The position numbers and the translations under genes are program-made. A stretch of 64,000 nucleotides of DNA from Oxalobacter vibrioformis (GTDB taxonomy: Bacteria; Pseudomonadota; Gammaproteobacteria; Burkholderiales; Burkholderiaceae_D), in contig NZ_CP098242.1 of NCBI RefSeq assembly GCF_027118995.1, positions 186,001 through 250,000 on the forward strand. Direction: 5' to 3'. Each line of letters opens with the position of its first letter. Position 1 is the first letter of the stretch. Under the pieces are notes generated by a model, which saw only the letters and a program-made list of their open reading frames with translations, was not told where the DNA came from and made no database searches. Below are positions 46,782-55,719 of the stretch, piece after piece.

Positions 46782-47024
46782 ATGAATCAGGAAATGGAAA
46801 ACACCAAAGCCAATGCCAAAGACGCCATGACCAATATCGGTGTGCAGTCAAAGGAATGGCTTGAAAAAGCATCTGATGCTGTAGAAAATATGGGCGATAA
46901 AGCCAAAAATGCTTTTGACAGAGCCGCGGATTCGACAAAAGAAGCCGCAGAAAAGCTGGCTGGCAAAACGGAAGATACCATGAATAAAGCGTCAGAAAAA
47001 ATCGAGAACTGGAAAAATTCGTAA
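46782..47024 (+). CDS. Small amphipathic, LEA-like protein
   Basis: An 80-residue, highly charged, Ala/Lys/Glu-rich protein with 11-residue-like periodicity (EKASDAVENMGDKAKNAF, AADSTKEAAEKLAGKTED). This is the pattern of late-embryogenesis-abundant or CsbD-like stress proteins. It has no cysteines and no signal peptide. GGAGG precedes the ATG. It is probably in the same transcript as 46261-46746. A protective role under desiccation or osmotic stress is inferred only from composition. Confidence 0.7.
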   Translation: MNQEMENTKANAKDAMTNIGVQSKEWLEKASDAVENMGDKAKNAFDRAADSTKEAAEKLAGKTEDTMNKASEKIENWKNS

Positions 47025-47044
47025 GCCGATTTTTCCATTCGGAT

Positions 47045-47077
47045 AAAAAAAGCATGTTTTCGGACATGCTTTTTTTT
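47045..47077 (+). terminator. Terminator after the LEA-like gene
   Basis: AAGCATGT, loop TTTCGG, ACATGCTT, extended by A/T pairs and followed by eight T. It can work in both directions and also closes the converging marC gene. Confidence 0.88.
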
Positions 47078-47087
47078 GTGGGTAGTG

Positions 47088-47726
47088 TCAGGCAGTCAGG
47101 CTGGGAAACATGGCTTTCAGGCCGCTTCCCATCATCTCGACAGCCACGGCAGTCAGAAAAAAACCGGCAAGCCGCTCAATCACCTTGAGCACGGATGAAG
47201 GCAGCATGCCCCCTCCCCGGCTCGCTACCCGGAAACAGATCCAGGTCGTAAGCCCGACAACGACAGGCGGCAGGAAAACAGGAAGGATATCTTCAAGTGT
47301 TGTAACGCGGGATGTCGCCATGACATAGGAAAGCGCCGCGGGACCGGCGAGCAGGGGGATGCCCAAAGGTACAATGGAAGGGCCTGATGCCGCATCTTCC
47401 GACTCATCCCGCGTGTATTTGACTGACTCATTTTTGGCGACCACCATGGCAAGGGCCACGACAAACATGATGGCGCCGCCTCCTATCTGTATCGCGCCAA
47501 GCGAAACCCCCATGAAGTTGAGAAAATGCAGCCCGAAAAGACCGCCTGCCAGCAGAGAAACCGCAACCGTCAAACCAAGCTGACGGCTGTATCGGTATCT
47601 GAACCCGGTGTCATAACCATTTGTGGCCGCAACGAAAAGCGGTATGGCCAAAAGCGGGTCTACCAGCGCCACCAGTGTCAGCGTTTTTTTCAGTGTCAGT
47701 CCAACAGCAGCAAAAGCCTCTCCCAT
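47088..47726 (-). CDS. MarC-family integral membrane protein
   Basis: A 212-residue inner-membrane protein with about six hydrophobic segments. The MarC signatures are LVDPLLAIPLFVAAT near the start, GGGAIMFVVALAMV and PLGIPLLAGPAALSYVMATSR. ATG 47726 is chosen because GGGAGG stands ahead and MGEAFAAVGLTLKK is family-like. MarC is not a proven drug transporter; its role is unclear. It converges with the stress-gene terminator. Confidence 0.88.
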   Translation of the reverse strand: MGEAFAAVGLTLKKTLTLVALVDPLLAIPLFVAATNGYDTGFRYRYSRQLGLTVAVSLLAGGLFGLHFLNFMGVSLGAIQIGGGAIMFVVALAMVVAKNESVKYTRDESEDAASGPSIVPLGIPLLAGPAALSYVMATSRVTTLEDILPVFLPPVVVGLTTWICFRVASRGGGMLPSSVLKVIERLAGFFLTAVAVEMMGSGLKAMFPSLTA

Positions 47727-47938
47727 GAAACATTCCTCCCTTTTCATGAGATATCACCTTACGCCAGCGAAAAAAACAGGCTTTGAGAAAAAGCGGACTT
47801 TCTGTTCAAACACGACACGCCATGGCAATTTCCGGCATTGTCTGCGTTTCCCCTACAATCGGCATGGAATTTGCCCGATCTTTCTTATTTTGATATGGTA
47901 CAGTCTGCATTTTGATAACCGACCGATCAGGAGAGGAA

Positions 47939-48148
47939 ATGGCAACAAGAGACAGTAATGGCACCGAACTTAACGATGGTGATTCCGTACAGGTCATCAA
48001 GGATCTCAAGCTCAAAGGCTCTTCCACCGTCTTAAAACGCGGAAAAACCTACAAGAATATCCGCCTGACCAACAAGGAAGAGGAAATCGAGGTTCGTGAA
48101 GGAAAAGGTACGCTCGTACTCAGGGCGGAATTCCTGAAGAAGGTCTAG
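47939..48148 (+). CDS. PhnA-like C-terminal domain protein
   Basis: A 69-residue protein equal to the C-terminal SH3-like half of PhnA/YjdM: DSNGTELNDGDSVQVIKDLKLKGSS, then LKRGKTYKNIRLT and EVREGKGTLVLRAEFLKK. The zinc-ribbon N-terminal half of YjdM (about 40 residues) is missing; there is no such sequence before ATG 47939. AGGAGAGG supports the start. Despite the name, the family is not tied to phosphonate use. It converges with ubiT. Confidence 0.82.
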   Translation: MATRDSNGTELNDGDSVQVIKDLKLKGSSTVLKRGKTYKNIRLTNKEEEIEVREGKGTLVLRAEFLKKV

Positions 48149-48178
48149 ACTCAGCCCCAGATAACAGCAATCGCTGTT

Positions 48179-48643
48179 TCAACCTTTGCGAAAGAGGGCC
48201 GACAAGGCTCTGACCGGCGCTGTTTTTATCAGCGCCGGAATGTCCAGTTCAAGCGCATCGACGGTATTTTTAAGCAATACCCCCAACTCGGTATCCCCTT
48301 CCATTACCAGCCTGCGGCTGAAAAAAAGCGTATCCGGATCTTCCCTGCGGGATGCCATCAGGAGAAAATCACGGGCGCTGGCGCTGATAATGAGATCAGG
48401 CACCTCCACGTGCCATCCGGCGACAAAGCCGCCGCTTGTCCACAGAAAATTGAAGTGCAGCCCCATATCCGTCACGGAAAGGCGCAGAAGCTTTCCGGCC
48501 AGCATTGCCTGCATTTCCTCTGTCATACTGCCCTTGAGGATCGGATTGATCGCTGAAGCAAAGATAAGTGATCCGGGATACGACGGGACCCGGGAAACCA
48601 CCCGGCTTAGCAGTGCAGGTACAACAAAGCGCGTCAATATCAT
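48179..48643 (-). CDS. ubiT: Anaerobic ubiquinone biosynthesis lipid-binding protein UbiT
   Basis: A 154-residue SCP2-type lipid carrier required with UbiU and UbiV for oxygen-independent ubiquinone synthesis. The sterol-carrier fold is seen in MAGKLLRLSVTDMGLHFNF-like and PDLIISASARDFLLMASRREDPDTLFFSRRL patterns. ATG 48643 has GGAGAGT upstream. It is the last gene after ubiU and ubiV, all reading in one direction with gaps of 19 and 48 bases, so one operon is likely. The name rests mainly on this context plus the fold. Confidence 0.88.
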   Translation of the reverse strand: MILTRFVVPALLSRVVSRVPSYPGSLIFASAINPILKGSMTEEMQAMLAGKLLRLSVTDMGLHFNFLWTSGGFVAGWHVEVPDLIISASARDFLLMASRREDPDTLFFSRRLVMEGDTELGVLLKNTVDALELDIPALIKTAPVRALSALFRKG

Positions 48644-48691
48644 CCGGACTCTCCTTTCATTAGGGCGTATTAACACGCCCTGAATATTTTC

Positions 48692-49591
48692 TCACAGAAC
48701 GTCCTCCCGGATACAGTGCATACCGGGCATGGCGTACCAGTATCCATTACAGGGAGAGGCGGGCATGACTTTTTCCAGCGCGGCCTCCGCTTTGGGCAAT
48801 GACAGGCTTCCGGACAACACATCCGCATATATCCGGATAACATCAGCGGTGTTTTCCCATTGCGGACTGATACGGACAATATCCACTCCCATTTCCTCAA
48901 GGACCGGCAAGTCGGTCAGCAGGCAATATACCCGCTCTGACTGGGTCTGGATACCGTTTAACACCAGGAAATCCTGTTTTTCCCGCGTCTTGAGAAGCAA
49001 TCCGTCCGGATGGGAAAGACAGTGAAACCGGCAATCATCCTTGGGCAGATTATAATATCTGGCCGTAAAACAGCGGGCAGAAAACGCAAGCGGCATACGC
49101 CCGTATCCAAACACTTCAACTTCCATTCCCTCCGGCCTGGACATCAGCATACCGGCCAGGTCCGTTTTATTCATTTCCAGAGGCATTACCCACCGCCGGG
49201 CACCCATTTCCGACATCAGCTTCAGTGCTGGCGGGTTGTAAATATTCAGGTGAATGCCTGCAACAAACGGGCTACCGCCACAAAGCAGGCGCACTGCGCC
49301 CATATCATTGGCTTCAACAGGGAAAACCCCGTTTTGCGCAATCTTTCGCATGGTATTCAAGTGGGTATCAGACTCCAGCAGGACCTGTGTCGACAGAACC
49401 ACCTCTTTACCCGCATCGCACAAACGGTTTGCGATTTGAAGCCAGTCGTCATAACGGAGCTCATGACGTTTGGCACAGACCGTTTCGCCCAGATAGATGA
49501 TATCGACCGGCGCATCCTGCATGGCATCATAAAACCGGTATACCGCTTCTTTCGGCCAGTAATAAGCAATGGGTGCCAGCGCCAGTTTCAT
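48692..49591 (-). CDS. ubiV: Anaerobic ubiquinone hydroxylation protein UbiV
   Basis: A U32-fold protein of 299 residues that forms a heterodimer with UbiU. It carries a 4Fe-4S cluster; the four cysteines expected for UbiV are seen in LGETVCAKRHELR and in FSARCFTARYYNLPKDDCRFHC. ATG 49591 has GGGAG eight bases ahead and gives the family start MKLALAPIAYYW. The longer frame upstream overlaps ubiU and is spurious. Together the three genes allow C5, C1 and C6 ring hydroxylations without O2, using prephenate as the oxygen source in E. coli. Confidence 0.93.
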   Translation of the reverse strand: MKLALAPIAYYWPKEAVYRFYDAMQDAPVDIIYLGETVCAKRHELRYDDWLQIANRLCDAGKEVVLSTQVLLESDTHLNTMRKIAQNGVFPVEANDMGAVRLLCGGSPFVAGIHLNIYNPPALKLMSEMGARRWVMPLEMNKTDLAGMLMSRPEGMEVEVFGYGRMPLAFSARCFTARYYNLPKDDCRFHCLSHPDGLLLKTREKQDFLVLNGIQTQSERVYCLLTDLPVLEEMGVDIVRISPQWENTADVIRIYADVLSGSLSLPKAEAALEKVMPASPCNGYWYAMPGMHCIREDVL

Positions 49592-49610
49592 GATGATTCT
49601 CCCGCCACCG

Positions 49611-50606
49611 TTATTTCCAGGAACGGTGATAGGCGCCGAGCGTATGCTGCAGGCCTTCTGCCACCTTGTCCAGCTCCGCTGTCCATGCCGGGTTGACGGC
49701 ATAACGCTCCCCGGCGCTATTGCACCTGTCGATGGCCTCGCGCCAGACACGGGTAACCTGCCCCACATAGGCCGGGCTGCGCTGTCGGCCTTCAATCTTG
49801 ATCGCCGATACGCCAATCTCCTTTAAGACAGGGAGCAGTGCCAGCGTATTCAAGCTTGCCGGCTCTTCAATCGCGTAGTAACACTCGTCATTGACTTCAA
49901 AACGCCCTTTACACAATGTCGGATAGCTGGCATTTTCACCATCGGCATACCGGTCAATCAGAACACCGTTCAGTCTTGACTCCAGTCCCTGTGGTGTGGG
50001 CTGCCACCTGACAGCTTTTGCCGGTGAACAGACCCCGCTGTTATTGGGTGCCTCCCCCGTCACATAAGACGATAAGGCGCATCGGCCTTCCACCATGACA
50101 CACAGGCTGCCAAATCCGAACACCTCGATTTCCACCTCGGTATTTTTCACCACCTGTGCGACCTGCTCAACAGAAAGCACCCTGGGCAAAACCGCGCGGG
50201 TAATACCAAAACGCTCACGGTAAAAATTGATCGCCTCGTAATTGGTGGCAGACCCCTGTACAGACAAATGGAGCCGTAGATCGGGATGGTTTTCAGCCGC
50301 ATACTGCATGAGTGCCGGGTCGGCAACAATCATCGCATCAATCCCGGCTGCGGCGGCACGATCCACGGCTTTTTTCCAGACATCCCATGTATCCGGCTTC
50401 GGGTAGGTGTTTAATGCCAGCAGCACTTTCCTGTTTCGCTCATGTGCATAGCTGATGCCTTCCGAGAGGGATTTTTCATCAAAGTTCAGCCCGGCAAAAT
50501 TCCGGGCATTCGTGGCATCCCGAAACCCGAGATAAACACAGTCAGCGCCATGATCGACAGATTGTTTCAGCGCAGGCAATGTGCCGGCAGGACAGACCAG
50601 TTCCAT
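49611..50606 (-). CDS. ubiU: Anaerobic ubiquinone hydroxylation protein UbiU
   Basis: A 331-residue U32-fold protein, first of the ubiU-ubiV-ubiT operon. The start MELVCPAGTLPALKQSVDHG and the region FGFGSLCVMVEGRCALSSY, followed by VCSPAKAVRW and LCKGR, supply the four cluster cysteines. ATG 50606 is used; a GTG six bases earlier is possible but gives a less typical start. The ribosome site is poor. The operon's presence indicates quinone synthesis under low oxygen. Confidence 0.92.
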   Translation of the reverse strand: MELVCPAGTLPALKQSVDHGADCVYLGFRDATNARNFAGLNFDEKSLSEGISYAHERNRKVLLALNTYPKPDTWDVWKKAVDRAAAAGIDAMIVADPALMQYAAENHPDLRLHLSVQGSATNYEAINFYRERFGITRAVLPRVLSVEQVAQVVKNTEVEIEVFGFGSLCVMVEGRCALSSYVTGEAPNNSGVCSPAKAVRWQPTPQGLESRLNGVLIDRYADGENASYPTLCKGRFEVNDECYYAIEEPASLNTLALLPVLKEIGVSAIKIEGRQRSPAYVGQVTRVWREAIDRCNSAGERYAVNPAWTAELDKVAEGLQHTLGAYHRSWK

Positions 50607-50632
50607 ATTCACTTTGCGTAACCATACTCCGG

Positions 50633-50646
50633 TTGAGTATGGTCAA
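50633..50646. promoter_or_regulatory. FNR/Anr-like site between ubiU and the HlyD gene
   Basis: TTGA-GTATGG-TCAA keeps the core of the FNR consensus TTGAT-N4-ATCAA. An overlapping 8-bp inverted repeat (CCATACTC, GAGTATGG, at 50622-50642) is also present. It lies only 27 bases before the ubiU ATG, which is too close for ordinary FNR activation unless the start is further down. It could instead repress, or act on the divergent export operon. Confidence 0.4.
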
Positions 50647-50789
50647 ACAGCTACCCCAAAAAAACGATACCCATGATTATGACACCTTAAACCTGACGGA
50701 AAAAGCCGGAGATATTATATTTTTATACTTTGACAAGCTCATGCAGAATATGGCTTAATCAGAAAACCGGGTGAACCAGGAGTGTAAAC

Positions 50790-51782
50790 ATGCCTCTCAA
50801 ACTTTCAGGAAAGCGTCTGACAAGGGTCATCATCATCGCAGCTGCTGTCGTTATTTCAGGCATTGTTGCGTGGTATTTCCTGAAGCCGCCTGCAGTTCCT
50901 GATGGACTGGCATATGGTAATGGCCGCCTGGAAGCAACCGAAACGGCGATTGCATCCAAAATACAGGGGAAACTCATCGAGGTGCGTTTTCGCGAAGGTG
51001 CTGATCTCAAGGAAGGAGAAATCGGCGCTCTTTTGGATGGCGAAGACGTCAAGGCCCAATTGCGCGCAGCAGAAGCCAACCTGATCAGTGCACGTGAATC
51101 CGCACGTGAAACCAGGGAAAGTCTCAAGAGTGCCATAAGCGAACAAAAACTGGCCGTTGCCACCTACAAACGGACAGAAGAGCTGATCAAGAAAAACTTC
51201 ATCTCGGAAGCGCAACTGGACAAGGACCGTACCACCCTCCAGACAGCCAACTCCACCCTTGCCGGTGCAAAAAACCGTGTTGCCGAGGCAGATGCCGCTG
51301 TTGAAGCGGCAGCAGCCAATGTGGATGCACTCAAGGTAAGCGTGGATGACACCATTTTGCGTGTCCCTGTTGACGGACGTGTCCTTTACCGGCTTGCGGA
51401 GCCGGGTGAAGTCATTTCTGCCGGTGGCCGCGTGCTGGCCATGATCGATCTTTCCGACGTCTACATGTACGTCTACCTGAATACGGAAGAAGCCGGCAAA
51501 GTGGTTATGGGTGACGAGGCACGCATTGTGCTGGACGCTCTGCCGGATGTGCAGATTCCCGCCCATATCGCCTTTGTCGCCCCCAAAAACCAGTTCACCC
51601 CGAAGGAAGTCGAAACCCAGGAAGAACGGGTCAAATTCATGTTCCGGGTCAAGGTCAAGGTCAATCGGGACTGGCTGGAAAAAAACAGCAATGTTGCAAA
51701 ACCGGGTATGCCCGGTATCGGCTGGGTCAAAATCAAGCCCGGCACCACGTGGCCGGCTACACTTCCTCAACCATCAAGGTAA
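50790..51782 (+). CDS. HlyD-family membrane-fusion protein (YhiI/YbhG-like)
   Basis: A 330-residue periplasmic adaptor. One N-terminal membrane anchor (residues about 11-32) is followed by a biotinyl-lipoyl-like half (GRLEATETAIASKIQGKLIEV), a helical hairpin (about 90-180) and the second half (DDTILRVPVDGRVLYRLAEPG). AGGAG stands before the ATG. Its genes order with the next two (ATPase fusion, permease) matches E. coli yhiI-rbbA-yhhJ, an efflux-type system of uncertain substrate. Confidence 0.9.
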   Translation: MPLKLSGKRLTRVIIIAAAVVISGIVAWYFLKPPAVPDGLAYGNGRLEATETAIASKIQGKLIEVRFREGADLKEGEIGALLDGEDVKAQLRAAEANLISARESARETRESLKSAISEQKLAVATYKRTEELIKKNFISEAQLDKDRTTLQTANSTLAGAKNRVAEADAAVEAAAANVDALKVSVDDTILRVPVDGRVLYRLAEPGEVISAGGRVLAMIDLSDVYMYVYLNTEEAGKVVMGDEARIVLDALPDVQIPAHIAFVAPKNQFTPKEVETQEERVKFMFRVKVKVNRDWLEKNSNVAKPGMPGIGWVKIKPGTTWPATLPQPSR

Positions 51783-51785
51783 GCC

Positions 51786-54512
51786 ATGGCTGACTCCACT
51801 GCAGCCCGGCTTGAAAATGTCAGCCTGCACTACAAGGAAGTGACAGCGCTGGACAATGTCACGCTGGAGATACCCGGCGGCTGCATGGTGGGCCTGATCG
51901 GCCCTGACGGTGTCGGCAAATCATCTCTTTTAGCGCTTATCTCGGGAGCACGCAAAATCCAGGATGGCCGTGTCGTCGTACTGGATACGAATATCAGCAA
52001 CCAGCGCGACAGAAACCTTCTCCTTCCCCGTATTGCCTACATGCCGCAGGGACTGGGGAAAAACCTCTACCCGACCCTGTCCGTTTCCGAAAATATTGAT
52101 TTTTTCGCCCGTCTCTTCGGGCACAAAAAAGAAGAACGTATTGCCCGCATCAATGAACTGACACAGGCCACCGGCCTGGGACCATTCAAGGATCGTCCTG
52201 CCGGCAAACTTTCAGGCGGCATGAAACAAAAACTGGGGCTGTGCTGCTCTCTGGTGCACGACCCTGATCTGCTGATTCTGGATGAGCCCACAACCGGTGT
52301 TGATCCTCTCTCGCGCCGCCAGTTCTGGGAACTGATCAACGCCATCCGCAAACGCCGCGACCACATGAGTGTGCTGGTTGCCACGGCCTACATGGAAGAG
52401 GCAGAACAGTTTGACTGGCTGGCAGCCATGTATGGCGGCAAAGTCATCGCTACCGGTACGGCCGATGAAATGAAAGCAGAAGCCGGTGCCGATACCCTGG
52501 AAAAGGCATTTATCCACTTTCTTCCGGACTCCCGCTCACAGGACTACCAGGAACTGGTTATCCCGCTACTGGAAACAAAGGATGAAGACTGGGCGATTGA
52601 AGCCGATGGCCTTACCCAGCGCTTTGGTGACTTTACCGCCGTTGACAATGTCAGTTTCAAAATTTCCAAGGGAGAGATATTCGGCTTTCTGGGATCAAAC
52701 GGCTGTGGCAAGACCACCACCATGAAAATGCTCACCGGCCTGCTTCCACCAACAGAGGGCAGCTCGAAGATCTTCGGCAAGGTCGTTGATGCAAACAACC
52801 TGGAAAGCCGAAGGGATGTCGGTTACATGTCGCAATCCTTCTCCCTCTATGGCGAACTGACCGTCCAGCAGAATCTGGATCTGCATGCCGAACTCTTTCA
52901 TCTTCCGGCTGACAGGAAAAAGCCCCGCATTGAAGAACTCATTGAGCGTTTCGGGCTGAGACCTTATGTCGACTCACCGGCTGAAGGCCTCCCCCTGGGC
53001 ATCAGGCAGCGTCTTTCGCTGGCCGTTTCCGTTGTACATGAACCAAAACTCCTGATCCTGGATGAACCCACATCAGGCGTTGACCCCATTGCGCGTGACG
53101 AATTCTGGCGCTACCTGATCCAGATGTCGCGTGAACAGGATGTCACCATTTTCATCTCGACACACTTCATGAATGAAGCTGAGCGATGTGACCGTATGTC
53201 ACTCATGCACGCCGGTATTGTGCTTGATAGCGGCACGCCGAAAGAATTGCAGGAAAAGCGGTATGCCGCCACACTGGAAGAAGCCTTTATCGCCTATCTG
53301 GAAGATGCCGCCGGCAAGGATGAATCCACCTCTTTTGAGAACACGGACATTCAGCCGGAAACGGCAGCACCGGTAACAAGCGCTTTTTTCAGCCTGCAGC
53401 GCATGCTGGGATATGCCTTCCGGGAAAGCCTGGAACTGAAACGTGACCCCATCCGGCTCATTTTTGCCCTGCTTGGCTCTGCGCTGTTGATGTTTGTACT
53501 GGGAAGCGGTATTTCGATGGACGTGGAAGATCTGAAATTTGCCGTATACGACCAGGACCAGTCTCCGCAATCGCGGGATTACGTCGACAATCTCTCCGGA
53601 TCGCGCTATTTCATCCAGCAGCCCCCCATCAAGAGTGCGGAAGAACTGGAGCATCGCATGAAAACCGGCGAACTGACTGTCGCCATTGAAATCCCGCCGG
53701 GCTACGGCCGGGATCTGCTGCAAAACCGCCATCCGGAAATCGGCGCCTGGGTGGATGGTTCCATGCCCTACCGCGGGGAAACCACCCGCGGGTATGTTAT
53801 CGGCATGCACCAGGAATACCTCGCCGAGCTTTCCCGTGAAACGACAGGCCTTTCTCCGGCTGCCCTGCCCGCACAACTGGAGCTGCGCTACCGGTACAAC
53901 CAGGATTTCAAAAGCATCTATGCAATGGTACCGGCCGTTATCCCGCTCCTTCTGATTCTCATCCCATCCGTACTGGTTGCATTGGGTGTCGTGCGGGAAA
54001 AAGAACTCGGATCAATCACCAATTTTTACGTTACGCCAACAACAAAGCTCGAATTTTTACTGGGCAAGCAGCTGCCCTATATCGTTATCGCCATGTTCAG
54101 CTATTTCATCCTTATCGGCATGGCTGTCTTTCTTTTCAAGGTACCCATCAAGGGCAGCTTTCTTGCACTGACGGTGGGCGCCCTCCTGTATGTTACGGCA
54201 ACAACCGGTGTGGGACTCGTTATTTCAACCTTCACCCCCACCCAGATATCCGCACTTTTTGGCACCGCCATTCTCACCATGCTGCCGACCACCCAGTTTT
54301 CAGGACTGACAACACCGGTTGGCTCACTGGAAGGGGGCGCATACTGGATCGGGCAGTGCTTTCCGGCTTCTTATTTCCTGGTGCTCAGCCGCGGGGTGTT
54401 TACCAAGGCACTTCATTTGCCCGACCTGATAGAGCCGATTCTTACGCTGGCGCTTTTCTTCCCGATCAATACCTTTATCGCCTACCTGCTGCTACCCAAC
54501 CAGGAAAAATGA
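51786..54512 (+). CDS. Fused ABC transporter: two ATPase domains plus ABC-2 permease (RbbA-like)
   Basis: A 908-residue fusion. ATPase 1 (about 8-240) has [24 protein letters not shown] and [16 protein letters not shown]. ATPase 2 (about 275-500) has [25 protein letters not shown], but its signature reads [11 protein letters not shown] instead of LSGGQ. The permease (about 550-905) starts with [16 protein letters not shown] sequence, has a large periplasmic loop, and about six membrane segments. E. coli RbbA/YhiH has the same layout; it has also been linked to ribosomes. Here the adaptor and second permease on both sides point to export. Confidence 0.9.
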   Translation: MADSTAARLENVSLHYKEVTALDNVTLEIPGGCMVGLIGPDGVGKSSLLALISGARKIQDGRVVVLDTNISNQRDRNLLLPRIAYMPQGLGKNLYPTLSVSENIDFFARLFGHKKEERIARINELTQATGLGPFKDRPAGKLSGGMKQKLGLCCSLVHDPDLLILDEPTTGVDPLSRRQFWELINAIRKRRDHMSVLVATAYMEEAEQFDWLAAMYGGKVIATGTADEMKAEAGADTLEKAFIHFLPDSRSQDYQELVIPLLETKDEDWAIEADGLTQRFGDFTAVDNVSFKISKGEIFGFLGSNGCGKTTTMKMLTGLLPPTEGSSKIFGKVVDANNLESRRDVGYMSQSFSLYGELTVQQNLDLHAELFHLPADRKKPRIEELIERFGLRPYVDSPAEGLPLGIRQRLSLAVSVVHEPKLLILDEPTSGVDPIARDEFWRYLIQMSREQDVTIFISTHFMNEAERCDRMSLMHAGIVLDSGTPKELQEKRYAATLEEAFIAYLEDAAGKDESTSFENTDIQPETAAPVTSAFFSLQRMLGYAFRESLELKRDPIRLIFALLGSALLMFVLGSGISMDVEDLKFAVYDQDQSPQSRDYVDNLSGSRYFIQQPPIKSAEELEHRMKTGELTVAIEIPPGYGRDLLQNRHPEIGAWVDGSMPYRGETTRGYVIGMHQEYLAELSRETTGLSPAALPAQLELRYRYNQDFKSIYAMVPAVIPLLLILIPSVLVALGVVREKELGSITNFYVTPTTKLEFLLGKQLPYIVIAMFSYFILIGMAVFLFKVPIKGSFLALTVGALLYVTATTGVGLVISTFTPTQISALFGTAILTMLPTTQFSGLTTPVGSLEGGAYWIGQCFPASYFLVLSRGVFTKALHLPDLIEPILTLALFFPINTFIAYLLLPNQEK

Positions 54513-54519
54513 GGCTGCC

Positions 54520-55647
54520 ATGAAAACCCACTTCCTTAACATCTACCATCTGGGCATCAAGGAATTGCGAAGTTTGGCTGCGGACAAGGTGCTGCTGTTG
54601 CTGATCATCTGGGCCTTTACCGGGGGCGTTTACAGTGCATCCAAGGGCGTTTCGCAGGAACTGCGAAACGCCCCTGTTGCCATTGTTGACCAGGACCAGT
54701 CACAGATTTCTCACCGCTTCGTCTACGCACTGACACAACCTTATTTCAAAAAGCCCGATGTGCTGGGCCTTTATGAAGTCGACCGTGCCCTGGACAGGGG
54801 ATATTATTCGTTCACCATTATCATCCCGCCCAGCTTTGAAAAAGACCTGCATGCCCGGCGCAACCCCACCATCCAGATCAATATCGATGCCACGGTCATG
54901 AGCCAGGCCTTTATCGGTGCCGGCTACATCCAGAGTATCTTCACAACGGAAATCAATGAGTTTTTAAATCGTTCCTACGAAACCGCCGCACCGCCCATCA
55001 ACCTCGTCACACGGGTCAAGTTCAATCCCAACCTGACCGGCTTCTGGTTTGGCGGCGTCATGGAGACGATCAACAATATCAACATGCTGACCATCATCCT
55101 GGTGGGTGCCGCCTATATCCGTGAGCGGGAACACGGCACGATTGAACATCTGCTGGCCATGCCGCTTGTTCCCATCGAAATCATGGCATCCAAGATCTGG
55201 GCAAACGGCCTGGCCGTCCTGATTGCGGCTACTTTTGCACTGACGGTCATGATCAAGACCGTGCTGAAAGTCCCGATTGCCGGCTCCATCCCGCTCTTTA
55301 TCTCGGTAGCCGCCGTTTATCTCTTTTCCGCCGGCTCGATAGGTATTTTTCTCGGCACCATCGCGCGCTCCATGCCGCAGCTTGGGCTGCTGATTTTTCT
55401 CACCATCATCCCCATGCAGATGCTGTCCGGCGGCGTTACCCCCCAGGAAAGCATGCCCGCAGCAATGCGTAACCTGATGATGTTCGTGCCGATCACCTAT
55501 TTTGTCCGGCTGGCACAGTCCATTCTGTATCGCGGCGCCGGTTTCATCATCATCTGGAAAGACCTGCTGATCATGGGATTTATCGGGCTTGTCTTCTTTG
55601 TTGCCGCCCAGTTCCGTTTCCGTAAATCCGTCGCCCAGGCAGCATAA
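54520..55647 (+). CDS. ABC-2 type permease (YhhJ-like)
   Basis: A 375-residue membrane protein with one helix near residues 22-42, a large periplasmic loop (about 45-170) and five helices at the end (about 185-370). The end includes REREHGTIEHLLAMPLVPIEIM, the ABC-2 signature. It starts seven bases after the ATPase-permease fusion, so all three genes form one operon. It should pair with the fused permease half to make the channel. Confidence 0.9.
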   Translation: MKTHFLNIYHLGIKELRSLAADKVLLLLIIWAFTGGVYSASKGVSQELRNAPVAIVDQDQSQISHRFVYALTQPYFKKPDVLGLYEVDRALDRGYYSFTIIIPPSFEKDLHARRNPTIQINIDATVMSQAFIGAGYIQSIFTTEINEFLNRSYETAAPPINLVTRVKFNPNLTGFWFGGVMETINNINMLTIILVGAAYIREREHGTIEHLLAMPLVPIEIMASKIWANGLAVLIAATFALTVMIKTVLKVPIAGSIPLFISVAAVYLFSAGSIGIFLGTIARSMPQLGLLIFLTIIPMQMLSGGVTPQESMPAAMRNLMMFVPITYFVRLAQSILYRGAGFIIIWKDLLIMGFIGLVFFVAAQFRFRKSVAQAA

Positions 55648-55658
55648 TATTTCAGACA

Positions 55659-55695
55659 GAAAAAACCGGCATATCCCTGAAAAAGGATATGCCGG
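55659..55695 (-). terminator. Terminator of the metallo-hydrolase gene
   Basis: CCGGCATATCC and GGATATGCCGG form a perfect 11-bp stem with an eight-base loop; on the minus strand a run of T follows. It lies between the converging yhhJ-like and metallo-hydrolase genes and could serve both. Confidence 0.85.
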
Positions 55696-55719
55696 ATGGA
55701 TCATAACGGACGGAGAAAA

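Noticed and set aside
49592..49816. Longer UbiV starting within ubiU
   Set aside because: UbiV begins MKLALAPIAYYW with a good ribosome site; the extension overlaps the ubiU coding sequence in another frame.
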